This document shows, one piece after another, positions 26,967 through 35,450 of a DNA stretch of 64,000 nt. Source of the stretch: Nocardiopsis flavescens (GTDB lineage: Bacteria > Actinomycetota > Actinomycetes > Streptosporangiales > Streptosporangiaceae); contig NZ_FQZK01000012.1 of NCBI RefSeq assembly GCF_900141985.1, positions 173,056 to 237,055 on the forward strand, written 5' to 3'. Each line of letters opens with the position of its first letter. Position 1 is the stretch's first letter. The notes under the pieces were generated by a model. That model had not been told where the DNA came from, did not search any database, and was given only the letters and a program-made list of their open reading frames with translations. The position numbers were made by a program, and so were the translations under genes.

Positions 26967-29072
26967 ATGAGCAGACCTGCATCTCCGGGAGCGCCGTCCG
27001 AGGCGCACAACGTCCTCGCGATCACTCCCTTCCGAAGGCTGTGGATCTCGCTCGTGCTGTCCGGACTGGGTGATTGGCTGAGCCTGCTGGCTCTCGTCTC
27101 CCTGGCCGCGATCTTCACGTTCGACGCCCCGGCCCTGGTCCGGTACCTGGCCATCGCCGGTGTCCTGGCCGTCAAACTCGCCCCTGCCGTCCTGTTCAGC
27201 CCCCTGGTCGGGGCGCTCGTGGACCGTCTGGACCGCCGCTGGACCATGGTCGGGGGCGACGTCCTGCGGGGCCTGCTCTACGTCTCGGTCCCCGTGGTGG
27301 GCCTGCTCGCCCCCGGGTTCGCCCTGCCGTGGCTGTTCATCGCCGCGCTCCTCGCGGAGATCGTCGAGCTGCTGTGGACCGGCGCCCGGGACTCCGCGAT
27401 CCCCAACCTGGTGCCCCGCAAGCTGCTGGGCCAGGCCGACCGGCTGGTGCTGTTCACCTCCTACGGCACCGCCCCGGCCGCCGCCCTGCTGTTCGCGGCA
27501 CTGGCCTCGGTCAGCAATGTGCTCGGCGCCCTCGTCCCCTCGCTGGCCTCGCCCGAGGCGGACATCGCGCTCTACCTCAACGGCCTGCTCTTCCTCGCCG
27601 CCGCCGCGCTGGTCGCCGGACTCCAGATCCCCGGGCACCGGCCCGCCAAGGACACCCAGAGCCCCACCCGCGACGCGCGCATCCTGCCGTCCGCGGTCAG
27701 GGGCCTGCGCGGTGCCGGGGACCCGGTCCTGCTGCGCGGGCTGTCCCTGGGCCTGGTCACCACGGTCGTCGCGGTGGGCGCCGTCATCGGCGTCGGCCGC
27801 CTGCACGCCGAGGGCCTGGAGGCGGGCAACGCCGGGTTCGGCATGCTGTTCGCCGCCGTCCTGGGCGGCATGGGCCTGGGCGCCGTCTCCGGCCCCCGCA
27901 TCCTCAAACTGCTCGGCCGCCGCCGCCTGTTCGGTCTCACCGCGGTCGGCGCCGCGGTCCTGCTGCTGTTCACCGGGGCCGTCGGCGACATGGTCCTGGC
28001 CGCCGTGCTGGCCCTGGCCCTGGGTGTGGCCGCGGGCATGGCCTGGGCGACCGCGCTGGGCGTGGTCACCCGGGAGGTCGAGGAGGAGCACCGCACCGCG
28101 GTGCACGCCCACCTCAACGGCGCGGCCCGGCTGGCCCTGGTGGCCACGGCTGTGCTCGCCCCGGTCGCCGCCGGCCTCGTCGGCGACCACGCGCTGCCCC
28201 TCGGCCCGCTCACCTACGACCTGCGCGGCAGCACCGTCGTGCTGACGGTGGTCGCCCTGCTCGGCGTGGTCGCCGCGGCGGTCGCCCACCGCCAGGTCAA
28301 CCGGGACGACCCCGAGGCCGGACCGGGCCTGCTCCCGGAGCTGTTCGCCGCGCTGCGCGGGGTCGAGATCACCGAGCCCGTCGCCGAGGACGACCGCCCC
28401 TCCGGCGCGTTCATCGTCGTCGAGGGCGGCGAGGGCGCGGGCAAGTCCACCCAGGTCCGCGAGCTCACCGTGTGGCTGCGCGACCAGGGCTTCGAGGTGG
28501 TCAGCACCCGCCAGCCCGGCGCCACCAAGCTCGGCATGCGGCTGCGCGCCCTGCTGCTGGACCGGGAGAACTCCCACATCACCCCGCGCGCCGAGGTGCT
28601 GCTGTACGCCGCGGACAAGGCCGACCACGTCCAGCAGGAGATCCTGCCCGCGCTGCGCCGCGGCGCCGTGGTCATCAGCGACCGCTACACCGACTCGCTG
28701 CTCGCCTACCAGGGCGCCGGCCGCGACCTGGCGGCGTCCGACATCGGCGACATCAGCGCGTGGGCGGTCCAGGGCCTGGTCCCCGACCTGACGGTGCTGC
28801 TGGACGTGCGCCCCGAGGAGGGCCTGTCCCGCCTGGGCGGCCCGGCCGACCGGATCGAGTCGGAGTCCGTGGAGTTCCACGAGAGGGTCCGCCGGGGCTT
28901 CCTCGACCTGGCCCGCAAGGACCCGGACCGCTACCTGGTCCTGGACTCCCGGGAGCCGCGCGAGAAGACCACCCGCGAGATCCAGAAGCGGGTGCGGGCC
29001 CTGCTGCCCGACCCGGTGCCGAGCGGCTCCGAGGCCGTCACCGGGATGATCCCGGTCATCAGGAACGACTGA
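26967..29072 (+). CDS. tmk: MFS-like membrane domain fused to thymidylate kinase
   Basis: This 701-residue two-part protein has an MFS-type transporter-like half at residues 1-450 with about 12 hydrophobic segments. It is linked to a complete dTMP kinase from about residue 478. The kinase P-loop GGEGAGKST is at 487-495; the DR(Y/F) motif is in VVISDRYTDSLLAYQG, and the lid region follows. The kinase phosphorylates dTMP to dTDP for DNA synthesis. Actinobacteria often carry this fusion and its membrane half has no proven substrate. The ATG at 26967 was preferred; an in-frame TTG three codons upstream is possible and no strong ribosome site is visible. topA precedes and holB follows. As the only tmk in this conserved position it should be essential. 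Confidence 0.93.
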   Translation: MSRPASPGAPSEAHNVLAITPFRRLWISLVLSGLGDWLSLLALVSLAAIFTFDAPALVRYLAIAGVLAVKLAPAVLFSPLVGALVDRLDRRWTMVGGDVLRGLLYVSVPVVGLLAPGFALPWLFIAALLAEIVELLWTGARDSAIPNLVPRKLLGQADRLVLFTSYGTAPAAALLFAALASVSNVLGALVPSLASPEADIALYLNGLLFLAAAALVAGLQIPGHRPAKDTQSPTRDARILPSAVRGLRGAGDPVLLRGLSLGLVTTVVAVGAVIGVGRLHAEGLEAGNAGFGMLFAAVLGGMGLGAVSGPRILKLLGRRRLFGLTAVGAAVLLLFTGAVGDMVLAAVLALALGVAAGMAWATALGVVTREVEEEHRTAVHAHLNGAARLALVATAVLAPVAAGLVGDHALPLGPLTYDLRGSTVVLTVVALLGVVAAAVAHRQVNRDDPEAGPGLLPELFAALRGVEITEPVAEDDRPSGAFIVVEGGEGAGKSTQVRELTVWLRDQGFEVVSTRQPGATKLGMRLRALLLDRENSHITPRAEVLLYAADKADHVQQEILPALRRGAVVISDRYTDSLLAYQGAGRDLAASDIGDISAWAVQGLVPDLTVLLDVRPEEGLSRLGGPADRIESESVEFHERVRRGFLDLARKDPDRYLVLDSREPREKTTREIQKRVRALLPDPVPSGSEAVTGMIPVIRND

Positions 29073-29089
29073 CCCGCCCACGGCGGGAC

Positions 29090-29117
29090 GGGCCCGGGGG
29101 CGCACGCCCCCGGGCCC
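29090..29117 (+). terminator. GC-rich hairpin after tmk
   Basis: Near-perfect 13-bp stem (29090-29102 with 29105-29117) whose tip must open to form a loop. No T tract. It may be a terminator or only attenuate into holB. Confidence 0.5.
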
Positions 29118-29265
29118 CGCGCGTTCCCGCCCCGGCCCCGCGGCGCCGGACCGCGGGGCCCCGGTCGTTCCGCGGCCGGGGACCGGACCTGTGGACAGCG
29201 GCCCGACCGTCGCCGCCTCCTCCTATCCTGGAGCCCTGGCACGTCTTTCTCGGTGGGGGTGGAGT

Positions 29266-30438
29266 GTGACGGTCTTCGACGACCTGGTCGGCCAGCGGAC
29301 CGCGGTGGACCACCTGCGGCGCGCGGTGGCCGGGGCGGCCGACCTCGTCGCCGGGGGCGCGGGCGCGGGCATGACCCACGCCTGGCTGTTCACCGGCCCG
29401 CCCGGCTCGGGGCGCTCCGAGGCCGCCCGCGCCTTCGCCGCCGCCCTCCAGTGCCGCGACGGCGGCTGCGGCCACTGCGACTCCTGCCACCAGGTCATGG
29501 CCGGGACCCACCCGGACATGCTGTACGTGCGGCCCAGCGGGCTGAGCTTCGGCGTGGCGGCCACCCGCGAGCTGGTGCTGCGCGCCGGGTCCAAGCCCTC
29601 CGGCGGCCGGTTCCGGATCGTGCTGTTCGAGGACGCCGAGCGCGCCACCGAGGCGGCGTCCAACGCCCTGCTCAAGGCGGTGGAGGAGCCCTCGCCGCGC
29701 ACCGTGTGGCTGCTGTGCACGCCCACCCCCGACGACCTGCTCGTCACCATCCGCTCCCGCTGCCGCCTGGTCACCCTCGCCACGCCCGCCACCGCCGAGA
29801 TCGTCGCCGCGCTCACCCGCTCCGGGGAGGTCGACGAGCACACGGCGCGGGCCGCCGCCGTCGCCTCCGCCGGCCGGGTGGACCGGGCCCGGCAGCTGGC
29901 CACCGACCCCGAGGCGCGCCGCCGCCGGGAGGAGGTGCTGTCCATCCCGGCGCGGCTCGACGGCATCGGGGCCTGCGTCACCTCCGCCGCCCGCCTCTAC
30001 GACATCGCCGAGCAGGAGTCCAAGGCGATCACCGCCGCCCTGGACGACAAGGAGAAGGACGAGCTGCGGGCCGCCTTCGGCGAGGGCTCCACCGGCAAGG
30101 GCGTGGCCAAGGCCATGCGCGGCTCGGCCGGCGCCATGAAGGACCTGGAGGAGCGGCAGAAGCGCCGGGCCACCCGGATCAAGCGCGACTCCTACGACCG
30201 CGCCCTGCTGGACCTGGCCGCCTTCTACCGCGACGTGCTCACCCTCCAGCTCGGGGCGTCCGTCGAGCGCTCCACCGGGGAGCGCTCCGGCGACCTGGAG
30301 CGGATCGCCCGCACCAGCTCTCCCGAGACCAGCCTGCGGCGCATCGACGCCATCATGGAGTGCCGCGAGCGCATCGCCGCCAACGTGCACCCGCAGATCG
30401 CCATGGAGGCGATGACCTCCGCCCTCCTGCTCGGCTGA
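29266..30438 (+). CDS. holB: DNA polymerase III delta' subunit
   Basis: This 390-residue clamp-loader subunit begins VFDDLVGQ as usual. The nucleotide-binding loop is degenerate (GPPGSGRSE), which is typical because delta' does not hydrolyse ATP. A zinc module CRDGGCGHCDSC follows. Sensor-1 type NALLKAVEEP and the SRC motif in IRSRCRLV are present, and the helical collar domain fills the C terminus. The GTG start at 29266 gives the standard N terminus; the frame is open about 25 codons upstream without family similarity. Third gene of the topA-tmk-holB block. Confidence 0.95.
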   Translation: MTVFDDLVGQRTAVDHLRRAVAGAADLVAGGAGAGMTHAWLFTGPPGSGRSEAARAFAAALQCRDGGCGHCDSCHQVMAGTHPDMLYVRPSGLSFGVAATRELVLRAGSKPSGGRFRIVLFEDAERATEAASNALLKAVEEPSPRTVWLLCTPTPDDLLVTIRSRCRLVTLATPATAEIVAALTRSGEVDEHTARAAAVASAGRVDRARQLATDPEARRRREEVLSIPARLDGIGACVTSAARLYDIAEQESKAITAALDDKEKDELRAAFGEGSTGKGVAKAMRGSAGAMKDLEERQKRRATRIKRDSYDRALLDLAAFYRDVLTLQLGASVERSTGERSGDLERIARTSSPETSLRRIDAIMECRERIAANVHPQIAMEAMTSALLLG

Positions 30439-30589
30439 GGTGACCCGGCGGGGACGGGGCGCCGCGGTGCGCCGCCGCCGCGCTGGATACGGTCGTCGCA
30501 GGACACCACCTCCCCGTCGCAACCGGACCGGCGGCACGGCCGTCACAGGCAAGGGTGGGACCGACCGACGAAGCGAAGGATGGGGACGC

Positions 30590-32149
30590 GTGGCGACGAG
30601 GCTGCGGACAGCGGTGGCGGCGACGCTCACCGGCACGGTGCTCCTGGTGAGCGGATGCACGGGACAGGCACCGGACGGCGGGGCGGAGGAGCCCTCCGAG
30701 TCGCTCGGCGCCCTGGGCGACATCACGGAGCAGGAACTCGACTGGGACGCCTGCGAGAGCGGGCCCTCCGACGCCGAGTGCGCCACCTACGAGGTGCCGC
30801 TCGACTACGACGAGCCCGGCGGGGACCGCATCGAGATCGCCGTCAAGCGCATGGCCGCCACGGGCGACGACGTCATCGGCTCGCTGCTGGTCAACCCCGG
30901 AGGCCCGGGCGGCTCCGGGTACGACTACGTGGACCACGCCTCCTTCATCGTCAGCGACCAGGTGCGCGAGCGCTTCGACTTGGTCGGCTTCGACCCGCGC
31001 GGGGTCGGCCGCAGCACCCCGATCACCTGCCTGTCCGCCGCGGAGCTGGACGACTTCATCGGGGAGGGGGCCGAGTCCGTCGACGGCGACGGGGACATGG
31101 CCGAGCTGACCGAGGCCGGGGTCGCCGACATGGAGGAGGACAGCCGCGGGTTCGTGGAGGCCTGCCGGACCAACGCGCCCGACCTCATGCTCAACGTCGG
31201 CACCGTCAACGTCGCCCGCGACATGGACGTGCTGCGCGCCCTGCTGGGCGACGAGAAGCTCACCTACCTGGGTGCCTCCTACGGCACCCACATCGGCGCC
31301 CACTACGCGGAGCGGTTCCCCGACCGGGTGCGCGCCCTGGTGCTGGACGGCGCCGTCGACCCCACGCTGGACCAGCTCGACCTGAGCGTCGCCCAGGCCA
31401 CCGGGTTCGAGACCGCGCTGCGCGCCTTCGTCGAGGACTGCCTCGCCCGGGAGGGGTGCCCCCTGGGCGAGAGCGGCGACACGGTCGAGGACGGGGTGGC
31501 CGCCCTCGACGCGTTCCTGGCCTCGACCGCCGAGGAGCCGCTGTCCAACGCCGTGGACGACCGGGAGATCGGCCGGGCCCGCACCGAGCTGGGCGTGCTC
31601 GCCGCCCTCTACTCCGAGTCCTGGTGGGAGCGGGTCCGCCAGGGCCTGGACGACGCCGTGAACGACGGCGACGGCACCGTGCTCCTCCAGCTGGGGGACG
31701 AGCTGTACAGCCGCGGGGACACGCAGGAGTACGAGAACTCCACGGCCGCCCTCATCGCGGTGAACTGCTCGGACTCGCCCAGCCCGCGCGAGGTCGGCGC
31801 CTACGCCGAGGCCGCGGAGGAGGCGGGGGAGGAGTCCCCGATCTTCGGCCCGAGCCTGGCCTGGGGCGCGCTGCCGTGCGCGTTCTGGCCCGAGGAGGCG
31901 GTCTACGACGGCGGCCCGCTGGACGCGCCGGGCGCACCGCCGATCATGGTGGTGGGCACCACGCGCGACTCCGCCACCCCCTACGCCTGGGCCGAGGCCC
32001 TCGCCGGGGAGCTGGAGTCCGGCTTCCTGGTCACCCGGGACGGCGACGGCCACACCGGCTACCGGATGGGCGACGCCTGCGTGGACCGCATGGTGGACGC
32101 CTACCTGCTCGACCTGGAGGTCCCCGGGGACGGGATGGCCTGCGCCTGA
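30590..32149 (+). CDS. Tripeptidyl-aminopeptidase-like lipoprotein (alpha/beta hydrolase)
   Basis: This 519-residue serine hydrolase is related to Streptomyces Tap/SlpD/SlpE secreted tripeptidyl aminopeptidases. The N terminus is a lipoprotein signal with lipobox LVSGC (Cys23). The oxyanion segment NPGGPGGSG, GFDPRGVGRS and the nucleophile elbow GASYGTH (Ser230) are followed by the C-terminal TAP-like domain with the histidine in DGDGHTGYR (His488). It probably removes tripeptides from peptides outside the membrane. The GTG with GAAGGA upstream fits the lipoprotein start; the longer frame adds a basic tail that would spoil the signal. It is the last gene before tRNA-Thr. Confidence 0.9.
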   Translation: MATRLRTAVAATLTGTVLLVSGCTGQAPDGGAEEPSESLGALGDITEQELDWDACESGPSDAECATYEVPLDYDEPGGDRIEIAVKRMAATGDDVIGSLLVNPGGPGGSGYDYVDHASFIVSDQVRERFDLVGFDPRGVGRSTPITCLSAAELDDFIGEGAESVDGDGDMAELTEAGVADMEEDSRGFVEACRTNAPDLMLNVGTVNVARDMDVLRALLGDEKLTYLGASYGTHIGAHYAERFPDRVRALVLDGAVDPTLDQLDLSVAQATGFETALRAFVEDCLAREGCPLGESGDTVEDGVAALDAFLASTAEEPLSNAVDDREIGRARTELGVLAALYSESWWERVRQGLDDAVNDGDGTVLLQLGDELYSRGDTQEYENSTAALIAVNCSDSPSPREVGAYAEAAEEAGEESPIFGPSLAWGALPCAFWPEEAVYDGGPLDAPGAPPIMVVGTTRDSATPYAWAEALAGELESGFLVTRDGDGHTGYRMGDACVDRMVDAYLLDLEVPGDGMACA

Positions 32150-32245
32150 GCCGCGCGGGGTGCCGGGTCCGAAACCCTGTACCCGGCACTCCGCGAAGAC
32201 GCTAAACTGGTGATCGCCTCGCCGCGTGGAACCCCGCTGCGTCGC

Positions 32246-32318
32246 GCCGCCTTAGCTCAGTCGGTAGAGCGATTCACTCGTAATGAATAGGTCGTCGGTT
32301 CGATTCCGACAGGCGGCT
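32246..32318 (+). tRNA. tRNA-Thr (anticodon CGT)
   Basis: A 73-nucleotide tRNA with acceptor stem GCCGCCT/AGGCGGC, discriminator T and an encoded CCA directly after (32319-32321). Anticodon stem ATTCA/TGAAT with loop CTCGTAA gives anticodon CGT for the ACG codon. D arm with GTCGGTAGAGC and T loop TTCGATT are canonical. Confidence 0.95.
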
Positions 32319-32326
32319 CCAGCACG

Positions 32327-32353
32327 AACGCCACCCTGGACCGGGGTGGCGTT
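32327..32353 (+). terminator. Terminator of tRNA-Thr
   Basis: 9-bp perfect stem (32327-32335 with 32345-32353), 9-base loop, the 3' arm running into GTTTC. It lies six bases after the CCA end. Confidence 0.75.
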
Positions 32354-32812
32354 TCGCATGGGGCCCAAAGGTGACCAATGCCTACTCGGCGAAGACGCTC
32401 TACGGCGCGGCCCCGGGCGGGGCCTGCGTCGCCGCCCATGGGGTCTCTCGTGCGGCCCTTGACGGTGTTCACCCGCCCCCTGCCGGAAGCCGGTTCCGGG
32501 CGAGGCCTGCGTCGCCGTTCCTGGAAGCTCCCGGGCGGCCCGTGTTGTCCCACGTGGGTCGGCCCGTCCCCTGCCGGAGCCGGTCCCGGGCGCGTTCTCG
32601 CGCCGCCGTCCACGAGGAGTCCCGGGCGGTTGCCCGGACGCCGACGGCCGCGAGGCGTTCGAGGAGGGACCGACCCGGCGGGCGCGGCGGATCGAGCGGA
32701 CGGGGACCGAACCCGGGACGCCGCCGCCCGGGGACGTGGTCGCCACCTGACGTGGGCGAATGATGACCTTTCGTGCGCAATGGCCGGGGGCGCGCCTGGG
32801 TAGGAGCAGCGC
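32354..32812. other. Gene-poor region after tRNA-Thr with degenerate ~85-90 bp repeats
   Basis: 459 bases with no convincing coding sequence. Three imperfect units share CCGGGCG at 32413, 32496 and 32586. The first two continue with (G/A)GGCCTGCGTCGCCG; the last two are preceded by CCCCTGCCGGA. No integrase, IS terminal repeat or duplicated tRNA end is visible. The strip may be eroded sequence. Confidence 0.5.
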
Positions 32813-33172
32813 ATGAGCCTCTTGTTCATGCTGTTGGCGCTGGTGGGAGCGGTGTTCGTGCTGGCGGCCGGTTCGTACGCGCTCCGGCGGGTCATCGCCG
32901 CGGTCGCCTCCCGGCTGGAGGCCGACGAGGCGCCCGCTCCGGCGGGCCCCGTGCCGGACGCGCAGGTCGGCGGGTACGTCCCGGCGCCGCGCGTCCCCGG
33001 CGAGCTGCCGGCGCCGCTGCGGGCGCGGGTGGCCGACCTCGTGGCGCGGGGCCGCTCCGAGGAGGCGGTGCGGCTGGTCCGCGACCGCCTCGACGGAGAC
33101 GAGGACCGGGCCCGCGGGATCGTCGCCGCGCTGGGCGGCGAGGACGACGGCACCCCGGTCCTCGAACGCTGA
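32813..33172 (+). CDS. Small membrane-anchored protein of unknown function
   Basis: 119 residues: an N-terminal hydrophobic helix (2-24), then a basic and proline-rich linker and a soluble helical tail from about residue 65. It has good actinobacterial codon use and an AGGAGC ribosome site. The tail (LPAPLRARVADLVARGRSEEAVRLV) looks like a short helical repeat of the kind seen in ribosomal-protein-L7/L12-like C-terminal modules in actinobacteria, but I cannot name the family with confidence. Its stop codon touches the stop of the converging gene. Confidence 0.65.
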   Translation: MSLLFMLLALVGAVFVLAAGSYALRRVIAAVASRLEADEAPAPAGPVPDAQVGGYVPAPRVPGELPAPLRARVADLVARGRSEEAVRLVRDRLDGDEDRARGIVAALGGEDDGTPVLER

Positions 33173-33328
33173 TCACATCCGGGACCGGCTCCGCAGGCCG
33201 CTCCAGACGGCGGTGGCGACGAACAGCAGGGCCGCGATGACGGTGAGCCAGAACAGCCCCTTGACCAGCAGGCCCAGGATCGCCAGGAACAGCCACAGCG
33301 CCAGCAGGACGAGTATGAGATAGACCAT
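33173..33328 (-). CDS. Small hydrophobic membrane protein
   Basis: A 51-residue protein made almost entirely of two hydrophobic helices (residues 2-21 and 24-43) with a basic tail SGLRSRSRM. The ATG at 33328 has a GGAGGG site at good distance; the longer open frame reaching 33466 has no hydrophobic or conserved content. Similar tiny hydrophobic proteins are widespread in streptomycetes and stress-related in some bacteria; role here unknown. Confidence 0.7.
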   Translation of the reverse strand: MVYLILVLLALWLFLAILGLLVKGLFWLTVIAALLFVATAVWSGLRSRSRM

Positions 33329-33444
33329 GTGCCCTCCCGAATTTCCGGTCGCCCACCGCCCTACCCGCCCCGGGCCAGCGGCACGCCCCCTCCTCGTCCT
33401 GTGACGGGATGTGCGGAACACTCCTCGCGGGGTATGGGGGGTGC

Positions 33445-33675
33445 ATGAGTCTGCAAGAGGCATCACGTCAGCTGGAGGCGGCGATCCACGACGCGCGGGT
33501 CGCCTTCGACTGCATCCTTCTGGAGGAGCTGGACCGGGCGCACGTCAACGCCATCACCGCCCGGGCCGCCGTCGACGCGGCGGAACACGCGATCAAGGTC
33601 GAGCTGGAGAGAAGGAAGGGGGAGTCCGGGGAGGGCCGGGAGGAGGCCGGCGAGGAGATCCCCTCGTCGGATTGA
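33445..33675 (+). CDS. Small hypothetical helical protein
   Basis: 76 residues, predicted to be mainly alpha-helical and charged (LEAAIHDARVAFDCILLEELDRA ... VELERRKGE, shown here in parts), with an acidic end. No signal or membrane helix. Codon use supports translation; the ATG follows a GGGGGGTG site. I do not recognise a family. Not clearly in an operon. Confidence 0.55.
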   Translation: MSLQEASRQLEAAIHDARVAFDCILLEELDRAHVNAITARAAVDAAEHAIKVELERRKGESGEGREEAGEEIPSSD

Positions 33676-33723
33676 TACCGACCTTTTTCGAACGGATTTT
33701 CGAACAGCGGGTATGCTCGGACC

Positions 33724-34107
33724 ATGCCCGATCAGTCGCTGAGTTCGGACTGGCCCGCGAGTGTGCACCCACCGGGGTCGGACTCCTTCGAACGGACGGC
33801 CGCGGTGTGGCTGTTCGACCTCCTGCCCGCCGACTACCGGCTGCACGGGGTCCTGCGGCGGTACCCGGTGGCCCTCTCCCGGTTGGCGCGCCAGCACCTG
33901 ACAGCGGTCCTGGCCGCCACCCGCGAGGGGTACCGCACCGCCCGGGTCGACCTGCGCGCCCACCTGCCGCCGCACGCGCTCGAACAGGTGATGCGCGCCT
34001 ACCAGGCGGAGGGGCGGCGCACCGCCGCCGTCCTGCGCTCCGTCGAGGCCGTCGACGCGGCCCTCTCCTCCCGGCGTGACGGAGAGGCGTACGAGGAGGG
34101 GGCGTGA
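33724..34107 (+). CDS. Conserved-looking hypothetical cytosolic protein
   Basis: 127 residues beginning MPDQSLSSDWPASVHPPG. The middle part (WLFDLLPADYRLHGVLRRYP ... LARQHL) and the helical arginine-rich C-terminal half look like a small folded helical domain. No signal peptide, metal motif or membrane helix. Typical codon use and its own ATG start downstream of a short AT-richer promoter-like stretch (33676-33723). It converges on the next gene with 8 bp between stops. Function unknown. Confidence 0.62.
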   Translation: MPDQSLSSDWPASVHPPGSDSFERTAAVWLFDLLPADYRLHGVLRRYPVALSRLARQHLTAVLAATREGYRTARVDLRAHLPPHALEQVMRAYQAEGRRTAAVLRSVEAVDAALSSRRDGEAYEEGA

Positions 34108-34115
34108 GTCCCCCC

Positions 34116-34667
34116 TCAGGCGGTCACCCGGAGCACCACGGCGGTCTCCCCGCCGGTGTTCACCAGGTGCTGGTACCCGCCCAGGGACCCCCCGACCACC
34201 CGGGCCCGCCCGGGGGCCAGCTCGGCCGCCGCGCGCATGCGCCCGTCCGAGCCGGAGGAGATGAGGTGGGCGCGCCCGCTCACCAGGAACAGCACCTCCA
34301 TGTCGGCCGCGCGCGGGGACACCGGGCCGGACACGAAGCCGTCGGGGTCCAGCGCCACGGTGCTCATCCGCACCCGCCCGGACGCCTGGCGGCGGGCGAC
34401 GCGCGGGGCGGGCTGCCAGTGCCCCCGCCGGGTCGGCCACAGGGTCGGCCGGGCCAGGACCGCGGCGGCGCCGCGGGCCGCGGCCACCAGGCGCCCGACG
34501 GTGGGCAGGCGGCGTTCGGCCAGGTGGGCGTAGCCGGAGCTGCGCCCGGCGTCCACCACGTCGCCGATGCCCTCCACCGACACGCGGTGCGGTGCGGCGG
34601 CGGGTGCGTCGTCGCCCGGGACGCGGGCGGGCGGGGCGGTACGTACGGAGAGAACCTGCTGGGCCAT
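34116..34667 (-). CDS. Hypothetical protein with cupin-like C-terminal half
   Basis: 183 residues. The first half is Ala/Arg-rich with no recognisable fold. The second half (about 105-183) contains DMEVLFLVSGRAHL, a glycine turn, and GGYQHLVNTGGETAVVLRV, which is the strand pattern of a cupin barrel. The metal ligands are not complete. The start MAQQVLS follows a GGAGAG-type site. It could be a sugar-binding or structural cupin; catalytic activity is doubtful. Confidence 0.5.
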   Translation of the reverse strand: MAQQVLSVRTAPPARVPGDDAPAAAPHRVSVEGIGDVVDAGRSSGYAHLAERRLPTVGRLVAAARGAAAVLARPTLWPTRRGHWQPAPRVARRQASGRVRMSTVALDPDGFVSGPVSPRAADMEVLFLVSGRAHLISSGSDGRMRAAAELAPGRARVVGGSLGGYQHLVNTGGETAVVLRVTA

Positions 34668-35185
34668 CGTGGAGAGATCCTTCGCGTGCGCGCCGGCGGC
34701 GGCGCGGATGTCGTCAGAGGACCCCGTCGCTCAGGGGACGGGGCGAGCGGTGCCGGGGCCGCTCAGGGCGCGGGACACCGCGGGCGATGCGCTGGAGGGG
34801 TCCGGCGGTTCCGGAGCCGCGGGTACGCGGGCGGACGGCCGGGCCGGGAGCCTACGGGCGCGGGGCGCCCCGGAGAGGGCTCAGCGACGACAACACGGAC
34901 ACGCCGCACAGGACGGGTGGCAGGGGGCCGTGAGGGCCCTGCGAGCCATGGCGTCGGTGCGGGTGCGCGGATACATGGTTGCAAGGAGACCAGCAAAGGA
35001 CGCGGGGAGTCAAGCGATCATGGAGAATCGCGTGTGTCACCCCTCTCACTTCCCGGTATTGCGGGAGGCGCCGCGTGGTGGTGACATGTGGTGCCCGAGA
35101 ACGGCGTGAGAGCACCGCCGGAAAGGCGCCGTCCCCCGAACGCACGAGGAGTGGCCGTGTCGGCTCGCACGCCCGGAGGGGCCGG
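34668..35185. other. Intergenic region without a convincing gene
   Basis: 518 bases between divergent genes. A short frame starting ATG at 34975 codes for about 44 residues with two cysteines but atypical codon use. A 7-bp stem (CCCCGTC/GACGGGG) lies near 34723-34744. Lower GC around 34975-35060 suggests a promoter. Nothing else stands out. Confidence 0.45.
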
Positions 35186-35377
35186 TTGACCCCCGATCCG
35201 GCCGGGCTGTGGGTGCGCCTGCTGGTCCGGGTGATCGTCGTGGTCGCGGCCGGGGTGATGGCGCTGGGCTTCCTGGGCCCCGGGGCCGCGCTGCTGGTCT
35301 GCGCCCTGACCGCGCTGACGTTCGTCCTGCTCTGGCTGCGCGGCCGTCCGCGGCGCCGTCCGCCTTCGGATCCTTGA
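35186..35377 (+). CDS. Small two-helix membrane protein
   Basis: 63 residues starting from a TTG with GGAGGGG five bases ahead. Two hydrophobic helices (about 8-28 and 30-48) are followed by a basic tail RGRPRRRPPSDP. Start inferred from ribosome site and from the onset of normal codon use; earlier in-frame sequence looks non-coding. Function unknown. It precedes the sigma-like membrane protein by 73 bp and may be co-transcribed. Confidence 0.55.
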   Translation: MTPDPAGLWVRLLVRVIVVVAAGVMALGFLGPGAALLVCALTALTFVLLWLRGRPRRRPPSDP

Positions 35378-35450
35378 CGGAGAGGACTCTCACACGCGTC
35401 TTTCGGCGAAGCGCGGGGGAGTGCGCGCTCGGCGGCGTAGATTCTCGTCC

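Noticed and set aside
29389..29430. Clamp-loader ATPase loop read as an active kinase site
   Set aside because: GPPGSGRSE lacks the lysine; typical for delta' and not a sign of a broken gene.
32252..33153. Minus-strand frames overlapping tRNA-Thr
   Set aside because: They run through the tRNA gene and the degenerate repeats; composition is typical antisense noise.
34975..35109. A 44-codon peptide with two cysteines in the 34.7-35.2 kb gap
   Set aside because: Atypical codon use, no ribosome-site support beyond a chance AAGGAG, and no recognisable family.
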